DNA of 64,000 bases from Medakamo hakoo (GCA_026636295.1 CP089457.1:677001-741000), one strand, 5' to 3'; shown: positions 27,870 to 41,927, numbered from the stretch's first letter. Notes: generated by a model not told the origin, from the letters alone. Program-made: numbers and translations.

Positions 27870-29416
27870 GGCGGCGGCGGCGGCGGGAGAGGGGGCGAGG
27901 AGCGCCACCCTCAGCCCGCCGTCGCTGCCACATGACAGGGCGACGGACACGAGCGGGCGGCCGTCCGCCGCGCCCGCCTCGGCAGGAGGAGGCGCGGGCT
28001 TGTGCCCGCGCGCGTGCCCGTCCAGCCAGGCCGCCATGGCGGCGCCCGTCCGGGCCATCGTCGCGGCCCGGCCGTGGCCCGCGGCCGCGTCGCGGTCGCC
28101 CCGCTTGCACAGCGCGTCGAACACCCGGTTCAAAATGGGGCCGGCGTCCAAGAATTCGGCGTGGCCCGCGCCCGGCAGGACGGCAAGCCACGACCCGGGT
28201 CCGGCGGCGGGCCAGAGGGACCGGAACCCCGATTCCACCGGGTTGCACGCGCCAAACACGCCCGCGGCAGCGAGCCCCACCGGCGTTTGCCCGGCCAGCG
28301 CCCGCGCCGCGGACGGGTACGCCGGGCTCTCCGGCGCAAAACGGGTGTTGTCGATGGCATCTATGAGGAAGGCGCCCGACACGGGCGGGGGAGGCGGGGC
28401 GGGAGGCGTGCACAGGCGCGGCTCGCCGCCCGCCGCGCCGCCGCCGCCGACCCGCCGCCCCACAGCGTGCCGGGCCGGCGCGCCGCCCACCTCCCCGCCC
28501 TCTGCCGCTTCAGCGGCGGCCAGTGCTTCCGCGTACGCGGCCATGGCGGGCCCCGCCGCGCCGGCCGCGTGCAGGGCCGCCAACTTTCCGCCGCGCGAGT
28601 GGCCCGCCGTGAAGAGGGCGGCCGTGTCCAGGGAGGCGGCCGCGGGCGTGGACCGCGCCCACGCCACCACGTCGCCCAGCCAGGCGAGTTCCAAGGCGTC
28701 GGGCGGCATGCTGAGGATGCCGGCGTCGTACTGGAGGACGGCAAACCCCCAGGAGGCCAAGTGGGTGGCGTACGGGCGGTAGAAGGAGGCGCGAGCCTGG
28801 CGTGTGTGGTGAGGCATGGGATGGAGAGCGGGGTGGGTGGGCGTGCTCGGGCAGGCGGACAGCGCAGTGTCGCCGTCGCGCCGGGTGGGGCTTTTCCGTC
28901 GCGCTGCCCGGGCCTCTGTCCCCGCGTCCGCCACGGTCACACGACCATGGCACAGCACGACGTCCACTGCACACTGTCACAAGCAAATTCGCTTGTCGGA
29001 CGGCCGCGACGCCCCGCCCCACCCCCCGCCCATGCCCCGCCCGCGGACCCATCGGCTCCAGACACCCCGCCCCCCCCCCTCTGCACCTGGAAGCCATTGA
29101 AAAACGCCACGACCGGCCAGGGCGGCCCCCGCCCGGGAGCCGCCCGCCCAGGCAGGGTCAGCGTCGTGCTGAGGCGGTCGCCCGTGTTGGAGGTCGTGAC
29201 GGACCCGCGCAAGACGGTGGGCGTGGACCCGCACGGGCCGGGGCCCTCATAGGCGGGCGGGTGCGGTGGGCGTGTCGCATTTGTGTCGCCGCCCGCGCCG
29301 TTGGGCAGGGCGGCGGACGCCATGCTGGCAGCGGTGGCTAGCCCACGACGACGCGCACAGGGCGGCGACAGGAATTGCGCGGTCAGGGCGAGGGCGAGGA
29401 TGGGCAGGCGGCGCAT
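27597..29416 (-). CDS. Chlorophyllase-like alpha/beta hydrolase
   Basis: Two exons (29087-29416, 27597-28796, phase 0; donor GTGCAG) encode 509 residues. The start ('MRRLPILALALTAQFL') could be a signal or transit sequence. 'WPVVAFFNGFQ' is the oxyanion-strand region. The nucleophile elbow is 'FTAGHSRGGKLAALHA': the GHSRGG form is typical of chlorophyllases. 'GAFLIDAIDNTRF' corresponds to the catalytic Asp region and 'LPGAGHAEFLDAG' to the His. Chlorophyllase removes phytol from chlorophyll. The protein is longer than the usual about 320 residues: a Gly/Pro-rich insertion sits before 'GAFLIDA' and about 150 residues of Ala/Pro/Gly-rich extension follow the catalytic core. Lipase activity on other esters is an alternative. 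Confidence 0.75.
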
Positions 29417-29781
29417 TCTCTTCCGCCCCTTGCGCGCGGCCGCGGGTGACGGGAGTGAAGCGAGCACGGCCGCGCGCACGCCTGGCCAACCAACCACACT
29501 CCCTCCATTCCCTCCCCTCCCGCCGGGGATACGCCAAGCACCCGCCCGCCCGCCGCGTTCCTTGGGCCTGCCCCGCTCTTCCTGGACCAGGCGTGAACAT
29601 CCCTGCCGCGGCCTGTGGCGTGACCGACACAGGCCTCCCCCCGCTGCTGCGGCCTCCCGCCGCGAGAGTCAAACCCCCCACCACTCCACCGCCCCTCCAG
29701 GCAGCCGGCCGGCCGGCCAGCCAAAACAAACCCCCCCGCCGCCGTCCTTTCATCGTCCTCCACTCATCCCTCCGACGTCGC
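29417..29781. promoter_or_regulatory. Divergent promoter region (chlorophyllase / NT-C2 gene)
   Basis: 365 bp between outward-facing starts, C-rich on the plus strand, with no supported exon. Confidence 0.4.
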
Positions 29782-32510
29782 ATGCCGCGCTACGAGGTCG
29801 GCCGCTACGACTTCACATGCAGCGTGGAGGTGAGGGAGGGTGGGCGGGAGTGGCGTGCGCCGTGAGAGGCCCGTTGGCCGCGCCGCGCGGCCACGGTCGC
29901 CTCACACTCGGCAGCGCACCACCCCCTCGCCCTCTCATTCCCACTCGTCCCTCCGTCCCCTCAACCCTCCAGGCCGTCGATGGCGTCCCGCCCGGCTTCG
30001 ACCGGGTGCGCGTCGTGTGGACGCGGCCACGCCTGCACCGGGCGACCAGCGGGCCGCTGGCTGTGGAGCACGGCGAGTTGAGGAGGGGGTGTGGGCCGCG
30101 CGTCGCCCGCCCGCCCTCTCTTTCACCATCCCATCCCATCCCATCATCACCTTTTTTTTTCTCCTCCTCCTCCTCCTCCCCCGTCCTCGCAGGCTACGCC
30201 TCCGCCTCCACGACCGGCGAACCCCCACCCCGCCACCACCCAACGTCCCCCAACCCCACAACGCTCACCTTCAAAGGCGTGCGGGTGTGGGCGTCGCCGG
30301 CCGGCGCCCTGCTCGCCAAGCCGACCCTCCTGCGGGTGGAGGCTGCCGGCGGCGGGCCGGCCGCCCAGCCCGGCCGCCGCCGCGCCTTTTTCCTGGGCGC
30401 CGCCACGCTCGACTTGGCCAAGCTGGTCGGCCCGCTGCGCTTGGGCTGGCCACAGCGCCTGTCCCTGGAAGTGTGCCTGGGCGCCGGCGTGCCGCGCGCC
30501 CCGCGCGGGGCCGCGCCCCGCCTGCGCTGCACGGTCTGCGCGCGCCCGGCCGCGGCCCTGGTCGCCGCGGCTGCCGCCGCCGCCGCCGCCGCCAGCGGGG
30601 GCACGCCGCACCCGCCGCACTCCCCTCTGGGCGCCAATGGCATCCTGGGTGGTGGCACCCTGTTGGGCTTGCTCACGGCCTCGTCCCTACCCGCGCCGGC
30701 CGGAGGCGAAGAGGTCGGCGGCGGGCCGGGCCCGCCGCCGCCGCCCTCCCCGCCCCTCCTCAGCCCGCCGGCCTCGCCGCTGGCCGCGGCCGCCGCCGCC
30801 GCCGCCCGGCTGCTGGCACCGCCGCCCCCACCACCGCTACCCCCACACTCTGCCGCCGCGTCCGCCCAAGCCGCGGCGTGGGACGCGACGGCGGCAGCCG
30901 CGGCGGCCGTGGTGGAAGGCAGCGGCGGCGGAGGCGGCGGCGGTGCGGCCGCGGCGGCGTCGGACACGCCAGCCGATCCGAGCGCGGACGCCTTGCCCGA
31001 GCCATCTCTGGCCACTGCGCTACGCCTGGCCCGGCCGTCCGCGCCCGCCGCCCTGGCGTCTCCCGGTGAAGAAGCGGCCGAAGCGGCGGCCGCGGCCGCC
31101 GCGGCTGCGACAGGGCTGACGGACGCGTCTTTCCTCAGCGCGGCGCCGCCCGTGGCTGAAGAGGTGACAGAGGGGGAAGCCCAGAAACAGGAGCCAGTTG
31201 GCCTCCTAGCCTCGGCGTCCAAGGCCAAACTGACGGACGACGGCGGCGGCAAGGAGCCGCCGCCGGCAGGGGTGCAGCCCGGCGAGCCGCCCTCTCCATC
31301 GTCCTCCTCCACCTCCTCCGCCTCCCTCCCCCGCCCGCGCACCATTTCCTCCACTGTTTTTGCCCTTGGCGAGGACGGCGAGGTCGACGAGGAAGCGGCG
31401 GCCTTGGCCGACGCCCTGGCGGCGGTGGGCCGGGGCGGTGGGGAGAGTGCCGAGGCGACGCCCGTCTCCCCTCTTTCGTCCGCCGCCTCCTCCGCTGCCC
31501 TGTTCGCCGCCCGGCTGGCGGCCGCGGAAGAGGCCGTGGCCTCCCGATTCACCGCCGCACTACAAGCCGCGGCCGACCGGGCGACTGCTGCCGAAGCGGC
31601 GGCGCTGGCGGCCAAGGCAGTCGCGGCAGCGGCCGTCGCGGCGGCCGAGCGCGCCGCCGCGGCGCGGGAGAGCGCCGCCGCGGCGTCCGTCGCCCGTGCC
31701 GACGCCGCCGCTGCGCAAGCTGAAGCCCGGGCCGACGCGGCGGAAGTGGCGGCAGACGCGCGGGTGGAGGAGGCGGCGTCGGCCGGGCGGGTCGCGGGCG
31801 AGGCGGCCGCGGCCGGGAGCGTCGCGGCCGCGACGGCCGCGGCAGACGCGGCGGGCCGCCGGGAAGCCGCTGCCTTGGCGCGGGCGGTCGCTGCCGAGGA
31901 ACGCGCTGCCGCGGCTGAAGCCGCCCTGGCGGCGGCGACGGCGGCGGCGGCGGCCGCCACCCCTCCTCCCTCCCGCCGTCCCTCCCTCCCCTGCCCACCC
32001 GCCTCCCTCGTCGCCGCCGCGTCCGCGCGCGCGTCCGAGCTGGAGCGTGAGCTAGCCGGCGCGTGGATGCGGGCGGAGGCTTTAGACGGCGACCGCGCGC
32101 GGGCGGCCGCGGCCCTGGCGGCGGCGGAGGGCGCGGCCGGGCGGGCGGCCGTGGCCGCGCTGGTCGCGCGCGCGGTCGGCCGGGCCGCCCTCCGCGCGGC
32201 CGAGGCGGCGGCGGTGGCGTCCACGCCCTCCGCTCAGCTGACCATCGCTCGGGCCGACGCAGCGCGGGCGACTCTGTCCCTGCGCGCGGCGGAGCGGCGG
32301 GCGGCGGCCGCGAGCGCCCGGGCGGACGCGGCGGCGGGCGACGCGGCCGCGGCCCGCGCGGCGGCGGCCGAGTCCGCCGCCGGGCTGGAGGCCGCGGTCG
32401 CTCAGCTGGTCGCCACAAAGCTTGCGCTGGCTGTGGAGTATGAGGCGCGGACGAAGCTGGAGCATGAGGCCCGCCTGGCGCGGGGCGGGCACGGGAGTGT
32501 GGCGGGGTGA
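29782..32510 (+). CDS. NT-C2 domain protein with long Ala-rich coiled coil
   Basis: Exons 29782-29829, 29973 to about 30090, and 30193-32510 give about 827 residues. The second donor is uncertain; 30090 is the site that keeps phase with the acceptor. The first about 150 residues have the pattern of the NT-C2 domain (EEIG1/EHBP1, plant PMI1): 'YEVGRYDFTCSVE', 'FDRVRVVWTRPRLHRATSGP' and 'FFLGAATLDLAKLV'. The rest is disordered Pro/Gly/Ser text followed by about 350 residues of Ala/Glu/Arg coiled coil. NT-C2 proteins bind membranes and link to the cytoskeleton; plant PMI1 relatives act in plastid movement. Function here is inference. It is followed on the same strand by the DRC11-like gene. Confidence 0.6.
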
Positions 32511-32674
32511 TGAGGGTGGAGGGGGGGCGCGAGGGTTGGTGGGTTGGGTGACCGAGTGGCCGTGGGCAGTGTGCGGTCACAACCCACTGCACAAAACGTC
32601 TCGTGAGGGAAAAAACCTTGCTCAGACACACACGCACACACACGCGCTTGAGCAACACGCACGACCGGCACTTC

Positions 32675-33692
32675 ATGTCGCCCAGGTGCGCGCCGCAAGG
32701 GCGCGAGCAAATGGACAGACAACACGGCGTGCTTTCCCGTCCCTCCCCCCGCACCCGCCCCGCCCGCCCCCCCGCCCTGGGAGGCGGGAAGGTCAAAAGT
32801 CACTCACGCCCCCCCCCCCCCCTCCCCCCTGCCGCCTCACCCCTCCGCGATAAAAGGCCGGACGCCTTCCGGGACGGGTGCCTGGCCGCCCTGGCCGCCA
32901 TCGAAGACGCAGGCGCAGGGGGGCACGGCTCGCCCGCGCCCGAGCCCGCGGCGGCTGAGGCGGTCGCGGCGCTCCTCTCCGCCGCGACCACCCTCGACGC
33001 CGCGGCCCTGCACAGCCGGTGCCCGCGCCGGGCGGCGGCGGCAGCGCTCACGGCCGCGGCTGCCGCTGACCGGGCGTTAGAGCTCCGGGCCTGGCTGGTC
33101 GCCCGCAACCCGGCGGGGTTGGCGACGCTCGACGGCGGAGGAGGGAGCGCGGCCGCCGCGCCGGCGCCGGGGCTGGCGCCCGCGCCCGCGCCCGCGCCGC
33201 ACACTTTCCCGTCCACGTCCGCGCCCTTCCCCTCCTTCCCGGGCGTGCGGGCCCTGATGGACGAGGCAGGGGGCTTGGCGGGCGGGCACGCTGGCGGGGC
33301 GCCGGTCGGTCCGGCCGCCCGGGACGCGGCCATCCGCCGGGCGGCGGCGGAGCGGCCCCAGGACGGGCCGGCGGCGCGCCGCCCGCCTCCGCCCGCCACC
33401 CGCGCCGACGCGGCCGTCCGCATCCAAGCCGCCGTGCGCGGGTGGGCCGTGCGTCGGTCACGCCCGCCCACCCCGTCGCCCACGGCCAGACGCCGGTCCG
33501 TCGCGGCCGCCGCCCGGGCTGCCGCCCGCGCGTCCGCGGACGGCGCCCTCCCGCCCCTCCTCTCCTCCCTGGCCACCACGGCGGGCGCGGCCGCCCGGGA
33601 CGCCCGCGTCGCCTCCATCCGGGCGTGGGTCGTTGGCAAAGTCGGGCCTGGTGGAGGCGGCGACCTGCCGACCGAGCTGCCGGCGGAGGTGT

Positions 33693-33738
<46 letters not shown>

Positions 33739-35449
33739 CGGCGGCGGCGGCGGCGCCCCCCCTCCGCCCACCCCCACCCCCGTGCCGCCGCCGCCGGAGC
33801 CGGCCGCGGCCGTGAAAGCCCTGCGGGACGGGCCTGGCCCACCTCTGTCCACCGTGCCGGCCCTGACAGCCGCCTTAGCGGCCTGGGCGGCGGACTGGCA
33901 GGAGGGGAGTGGTGGTGGCGGCGGCGGCGGCGCGGCCGCACGACACCCCCCCGCCGTGGCCGCGGCCGCGCTGGCGGCGCGCGCCGACGCGGCCGCCCTC
34001 GGTCCCCTCGTCGCTGCTCGGGCGGAGGCGGAAGCCCTCAACGCAGGGCGCGCCATCCTGGCGGACGCGCGTGCGCTGGTGGCGACCACGGCCGCCGCCG
34101 CCGCGCCGGCCGGCGCCAAGGAAAAGGGAGGCAATGCCGGTCCGCCGGGCTCGCCCGGCCCCCCTCCCCCGCCGCCCGCCCGCCCGGCCCCGCCCGGCGG
34201 CGCCGCCGCAGCGCCGCCGCCTCCACCCGTGCCACCCGCCCCGCGTCCGCCCCTCGTACCCGCGGAATCCCTGCTGGCTGCCGCGTCCAGGGCCGGCTGG
34301 CTGGCGCCCGCCCCGCCGGCCCCACTGGCCAGCAAAGCCTTTGCCTGTGCGCCCTCCCCACCCGACGGGCGCGGGTGCGGCGGCCTGACAGCGGCGGCGG
34401 CCTGGCCTTCCTTATCCCAGGCCCGGGATGCGACGTTGGCAGTGCTGGCGGCGCCGTTGGTGGTGGCGGGCGCGGCCGGCCTGGCGGGCAGCGGGCGCGG
34501 CGGCGGGCGCGCCGCCCGCCCCGCCCCGCGCGCCCTCCTCTTCGGCCCGCGCCGGGCGGGCAAGACCGCCCTCATCCGCGCCGCCGCAGGCGCGTGCGGC
34601 GCTGCCATCGTCACCCTGGACTGGCGGCGGGCGGGCGAGGTCCTGGCGTCCCTGGCCGACGCAGGCGGGCCGGCCGCGCCGGCCACCCTGCCAGCGGGCA
34701 CGGCAGCCGCGTCCGCGGCCGCTGCGTCCGCCGCCGTCGCCGCCGCCCTGGCCGCCGCCCGCGCGGCGGCTCCGGCCATCATCCACATCCCAGACGTCGA
34801 CGCCCTCTTTGTCCGGGACGCCAGCCGGGCTGCCGCCGCGGCCGGTGTCGTCCCCGCCCGCGCCTTTCGCGGCCCGCTCCTCGCAGCGCTGTCCACCCTC
34901 ACACTGTCCGACCGCGTCGCGGTCGCGGGCGAGGCGGCCTGCCCGCCCGCGGCGGTGGGACACGACGGTGAAGCGCTGTACGCCGCGTTTGCGGGCGGGG
35001 TGGTGGGCGTGGGGCTGCCGGGCCGGTCGGAGCGGGCGGCGGTGGTGCGCGCGGCAGCGGCCGCGGCGGGGGTGGAGGACTTGTGGGGGCGCGAAGAGGG
35101 CGGGGGGGGCGCGCCCGCCACCATCCCGCCCGTCGCCGCCGCGTCCACCCTGGCGGGCCTGGCATCCGCGACGGCCGGGTACGCGGCAGGCGCGCTCGCG
35201 GACGCGGTGCGGGCGGCGGTCGTGGCGGGCGGAGGAGGGTCAGCCACCCCGCCCCCCTCGCCCTGCGCGCTCCTGTCTGCCCTCGCCAGTGCGGCCGCAG
35301 TCGCCCCGCCTCCCTCCCCCGCCGACCTGGCGGCCGGCCTGGCCTGGGCGGCGTCGGGCGCGGCGGCGGTCGCCGCTGGTGGTGGGAGCGAGGCGGCAGC
35401 GGCGGAGGGCACGGCGAAGAAGAAGGGGGCGAAGCCGGCAAACCCATGA
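32675..35449 (+). CDS. IQ and AAA domain protein, DRC11/IQCA1-like
   Basis: Model: an 11-nt first exon (32675-32685, ATG plus eight bases) joined to 32857-35449, giving 867 residues. The donor is CAG/GTGCG and the acceptor GATAAAAG after a C/T tract. An IQ motif, '[15 protein letters not shown]', lies near residue 190. The C-terminal third is a divergent AAA module: Walker A '[17 protein letters not shown]', then '[20 protein letters not shown]' in the Walker B position, and '[14 protein letters not shown]'. This layout matches IQCA1/DRC11, a subunit of the nexin-dynein regulatory complex of motile flagella (FAP82 in Chlamydomonas). The IPDVD box suggests weak or absent ATP hydrolysis. The linker contains long Gly and Pro runs. 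The start is the least certain part. Confidence 0.75.
32809..32822 (+). repeat. C14 homopolymer in the DRC11-like first intron
   Basis: Fourteen C, about 35 nt before the proposed acceptor, likely serving as the pyrimidine tract. Confidence 0.8.
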
Positions 35450-35602
35450 AAAAACCACCCGCACGTTTTTCTTGCACTCCCCTCCAAACCGGAAAAAAAA
35501 CGCGCACCGCGCAACACCACAGAGCAGCTCTGTCACCCCCCTCCTTGACTCTCCCACACTCACACGCAAAAACACACGCGCCACCACCTCCCGGGCCCTT
35601 TC

Positions 35603-37052
35603 TCAGCGCGCCGCCAGCTCGCGCGCGAGCGCCTTCTCCCGCTTGCGCGTCTTCGCCTGCGACTTGGCGCCCATGATGCCGCCGCCCCACCCGATGCGCG
35701 GGGCGTCCTTGCCAAACAGGGCGTTGGCGGACTCGACCACCTTGGCCAGCTCGCGGGAGTCGTCGCCCTTGACCTCGGTCAGGGCCAGCGCGGCCGCGGT
35801 CTTCTGGTGGACGACCGCGCCCAGGCGCGCCTTGCTCTTCACGATGACGTAGGGCACGCCCATCTTGCGGCACAGGGCGGGCAGCCAGACGACGAGCTCG
35901 ATGGGGTCGACGTCGTGGGCGATGACGACGAGGGAGGCCTTGCCCGACTCCACCAAGTCGGTGACGTGGTTGAGCCCAAACTTGACGACGACCGGCTTTT
36001 TCTTGCCGTCGGCGGGCGCGGCGCCGCCCGCGCGCGCTTCCGCCTCGGCCAACAGGCGCGCTTTTTTGGTCGCCTTGTCTTCCGGCCGGTACTTGAGCAG
36101 CAGCTTGAACACGGTCTCCGCCAGGTTGCGGTCGGCGGCCTTGGTGAACCGGTTGAGGGCGGGCGGGACCTTGGGAAGCGGGAGAGAGAGAGAGGGAGGC
36201 AGAGTGAGGCCATCGCCCGGCCGCGGTTCTCTCTAGTGCGGGGCGCCGTCGCCTCCTCCCAGCGCCTTCCCTCCGCCCAAAACTCACCTTGAGACGCTGC
36301 GAAAGGACGCGGCGCTGACGCTGGATGCGGACGTACTTGGGCCACTTCACCCAGCGGTGCAAGTCACGCTTCGCCGGCGGAGGGGCGCCGCCGACGCCTG
36401 CAGCGTTTAGATGGGAGAGGGGCGTGGAGGCGTGGTGAGAGCGACGGAGATTATGACACGACGAGGACATAGTCAAATGACTGGCGCATCCAACACAGGC
36501 GGGCTGAGGCGGGCAGGAGGGCGGCGTGCGATGCTGCCCTGCCGCCAAGGCGCGGGGCCCACGCGATTCAGCCGTCGCCGGCGCGGAGTCCGCCACCAAA
36601 CGCCCTGGCTACCAAAAAAACTCACCGAAAGTCTTCGGGCGCTTCTCGTACAGCGGGTTCGCGTCCTTCTTGGACGCACCGCCAGCCTGTTGATTGAGGA
36701 GAGGGAAGCAGGCGCGTGAGAAAGCGGCGGCGGCGGCCCGCGAGTGGAGTGCGCGCGTCCAAGCTGCTGCCCGCCCCGCAGCCGCAGCGCGCCCAGGAAT
36801 GCACGCGCCCACCCGATCTACGAACCTTCTTGGCCGCGGCCGGGACGGCGGCGACCTTCTTGCCTTTGCCGGGCGCCTGTGCAGTTTTGGGATGGGTGGT
36901 GAGGGGAGGTCAGAAAAAAAAACGTCGATCGGGGGGCCGTCGCGCCGGGTGGGCTGCGCGCCGCGGCCGGCCAGAGGCGGCTGGCCCGCCCGTCGCTCCC
37001 AGATGGAAGCGAAGATGCCTGGCTACAGTGTGCGGTCGAAAAAACCCACCAT
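35603..37052 (-). CDS. RPL7A: 60S ribosomal protein eL8 (L7a)
   Basis: Five exons: 37050-37052 (ATG only), 36826-36876, 36626-36686, 36288-36397 and 35603-36169, giving 263 residues. The spliced N-terminus reads M-APGKGKK, as in other eL8 proteins, which supports the one-codon exon. Family blocks: '[14 protein letters not shown]', '[20 protein letters not shown]', '[15 protein letters not shown]', and the L7Ae fold with '[19 protein letters not shown]' and '[20 protein letters not shown]'. The C-terminus ends in a basic helix, '[20 protein letters not shown]'. It is a component of the large cytosolic ribosomal subunit near the exit of 5.8S/28S rRNA. Donors vary (GTGGG, GTTCG, GTGAG, GTGAG). 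Introns of ribosomal protein genes often host snoRNAs; I saw no C/D box pair here. Confidence 0.95.
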
Positions 37053-37182
37053 TGTCGCTGTCTTGTGTCGTTGCGGTGGCACGCAAAAACGATCAAAGTT
37101 GTGAGGGGCAGCCGGCTTGGGCTCTTGCACTGAACCAACGCCCCCCGCCCCCGCCCCCGCCCCCCACCCACCGCACGCACAC

Positions 37183-39722
37183 TCAAGCCCGCCGGCTGCG
37201 GTCCACCTCCTCCTCCGCCACGCGCAGCCGTTCCCTCAGCCGGGCCGCCTCCGTCTGCAGGGCGCCCACCTCCCGCCGCAGCCGCGCCGCTTCCGCCGGG
37301 CCCGCCGCCGCCGCCGCCGCCTTGGCGCTGACCTCTTCCAGCAGCGTCGCGAGCGGCTTGGGCCGCCCGCGCCCCGCGTCGGCCAGGGCGCCCACCAGGT
37401 CGCGCAGGGCGTCCACCTGGGCGGCCAGCGCGTCGGCGGCTTCTCGCAGCGGCGGCACGAGGGCGGCCAGCGTGGCGGCGGCGGCCGCGTCGCCGGGCGG
37501 GACGAGGGAGGTCGACGCGGCCGTTGCTAGGCCTTCGGCCCGCGGCGCCTCGCCTTCGCCGCCGCCGCCGCCCCCCATCTCGCCGCCCTCGTCTTCCACG
37601 ACCTGGAAGCGGCCCGCTTTGCGCGCGGCGCGCGGCGCCGGTTCGGGCGCGGCCGACGGCGGGCGGGAGGTCGGCTCCCCACCGCCCGCCCACTCGCCGC
37701 CGCCGGCTGTGCCCGCGGCGGGCGACCCGACGCCCGCCGCGCCCGGCGACAGCGGCGGCGGCGGCTCATCCCCTTCGTACACCTCGAACCGACCCTGGCG
37801 CTTGGTGGACCGCGTGGCTTGGAGGGGCGGGGGCGCGGGTGGGCCGGCGGCGGACGGAGAGGTGGGCTGGTGTGCGGCCGCGGGCGGCCCGGCCTCCCCG
37901 CCACCCGCCCCATCCCCGCCGCCGCCGCCGCCGCCGGGCGCCTCCTCAATGGACGACAGCCGGGCCGCGCCCAGACCCGCCTCCGCCTTCAGCGCCGCCA
38001 CATCGAAATTCCAGGAGGAGACGCCCTGGACGTACGCGGCCTGGGACGCGACGGCCGCGCCCGCCGCGCCGTCGGCGGACGCGCCGCTCGGCGCGCGCCC
38101 GGCCCGCAGCGCGGCCGCCCGCTCCGCGACGGGCGGCAGGCCGGCCAGCAGGTGGCGGACCAGGTACGCGCCGTCGTGCGCCGTCTTGAAAAACTTGTGT
38201 TCCAACAGCGCCGCCGCGGACGGGCGCTTGGCTGGGTCTTTGACAAGGCACTTGGCGACGATGTCGCGCATGGCTTTGGAAAAGTGGTGCCGCCGCGGGC
38301 CGCCGCCGCCGGGCCCGGAGCCGCCCAGGCCGCCGGGTCCGGACCCGCCCAGGGAGTCGTCCAGGCCGCCGCCGCCGCCGCCCGCGACCGCGCCCGCCGA
38401 GTCCAGGGTGGGCGGCGGGTTCTGAATGGTCATGAGCAGGACCTTCATCGGCGGGTAGCGCGCAAAGGGCGCGGCGCCGTGCGCGAGCTCCAGCAGGGTG
38501 ATGCCGAACGACCAGACGTCCGCCAGGCACGTGTACCCGGCGTCCGCCTGCTCCATGACTTCGGGCGCCATCCAGCAGGGCGTGCCGACAAAGGTGGTGC
38601 GCGCGACGGGCGCGGCCCCGCCCCACGACCCGCCCCGCTCCGTCGTCGTGGCGGCCACGCCAAAGTCGGCGAGCATGACTTTGCCCGACCCGTCGATGAG
38701 GATGTTGCCCGCCTTGACGTCCCGGTGAATGCCGCCGCCCGCGTGGATGTACGCCAGGGCGCGCAGCACGTCGCGCATGATCGTCGCGATGACGGGTTCT
38801 TCCAGGCCGTCCGGGTGCGCGTACTTCATGATGTTGAGGGCGGACCCGCCGGACACGTAGGGCATGACCATCCACAGGTGCTGTGGGGTGTGTGTGTGCG
38901 GTGGGGTGGTGGTGGTGGCGGCGGTGAGTGGGCATGGTGCGTTGGGGGGCAGGTGGAAAAAAAAGGGCAAGGATGGGATGGAGACACAGGGAGCGAGGCA
39001 CGGACGGAAGGCACCGCACACAAAACCAACCTGGCCGTGGACGAAGGAACACAGCAGGGGCAGAATGTTGGGGTGGGCCTGCTGCCGCATGGTCTGGGCC
39101 TCGCGCACGATCTCCTCCTGCGTGTGTGCGCGCGGTTGGGGCGTGCGTGAGAAAGAGAGAGGGAAGACAGAGAGCGGCGGCGGGGTGGTCGTCGCTGCTC
39201 GCCCGCCCGCCCGTCCGTCCCCCCCAAACACCCGCGCCCCTCACCAGGCTGCAGTTGACGTTTTCCAGGTCCATGAGCTTGACGGCGACGATCTCGTCGT
39301 ACGGCTTGCACCGGGCGCGCCAGACCTGTGGAGCGGGCGTGCCGGGTTGGACGGGGAGCGTGAGAGAGAGAGGGAGGGGCGAAGGTTGGACGAGGCACGG
39401 CGGGTTTTTTCGCCGCACAAAAAAAAGTCATCACTCACCGTCGCGCTGACGCCACGGCCGCATTCTTCCAGCAGCTCGTACTCGTCCGCCGTCACCGGGT
39501 AGTCGCTGTGGAGGCGGGTGGATTGGATTCGAGGATTCTGTGAGGGCGGGAGCGCGTCGTTTTCTTCGCCCGCGCCGCCGCCGCGAATGGCCGTGCGCCG
39601 CCGTGAAAAAAATGCCGTGCGCCGCCGCGTCGAGAAAACACTCACCGCTGCGGCACTGCGGGCGCTGGCTTCTCCTGAGTCATGGCCGCCCGCAGCGATC
39701 CAAAAGACTTGGACGTGATCAT
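37183..39722 (-). CDS. STE20-type Ser/Thr kinase, OSR1/BLUS1-like (GCK-VI)
   Basis: Five exons (39646-39722, 39439-39505, 39245-39325, 39031-39117, 37183-38880) encode 669 residues. The kinase begins 'YELLEECGRGVSATVWRARC' and contains 'EIVAVKLMDLENVNCSL' (ATP-site Lys), 'GIHRDVKAGNILID', 'LADFGVAA' and 'FVGTPCWMAPEVMEQADAGY'. All catalytic residues are present. 'SQAAYVQGVSSWNFDVAALK' after the kinase is typical of plant OSR1-like kinases such as BLUS1. A Gly-rich insertion lies before the subdomain-XI arginine. The C-terminus is a predicted coiled coil of about 100 residues. Relatives signal in ion transport and, in plants, blue-light stomatal opening. A second in-frame ATG at 39683 would remove 13 residues. 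Confidence 0.88.
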
Positions 39723-39923
39723 GGCGACGCGCCGCGATAGAAAAAAAGGAAGAGAAAAATGAACGCGTGTCCGTCCGCCCTCCCTTTACTCTCCGCCGCC
39801 ACCACCGCCCACCACCCTTCTCTCTCTCTTCTCCGCCCGCCCGGGTTCACTCCCCCGCCCCCGCCCCCGCCCGTGGTTCACCCACCCCACCCACCCACAC
39901 GCACACAACCCTCTTCCCCCCCT

Positions 39924-41927
<2,004 letters not shown>

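Noticed and set aside
36398-36625. snoRNA in the third eL8 intron
   Set aside because: Ribosomal protein introns often host C/D snoRNAs, but I found no RTGATGA/CTGA box pair in the sense strand.
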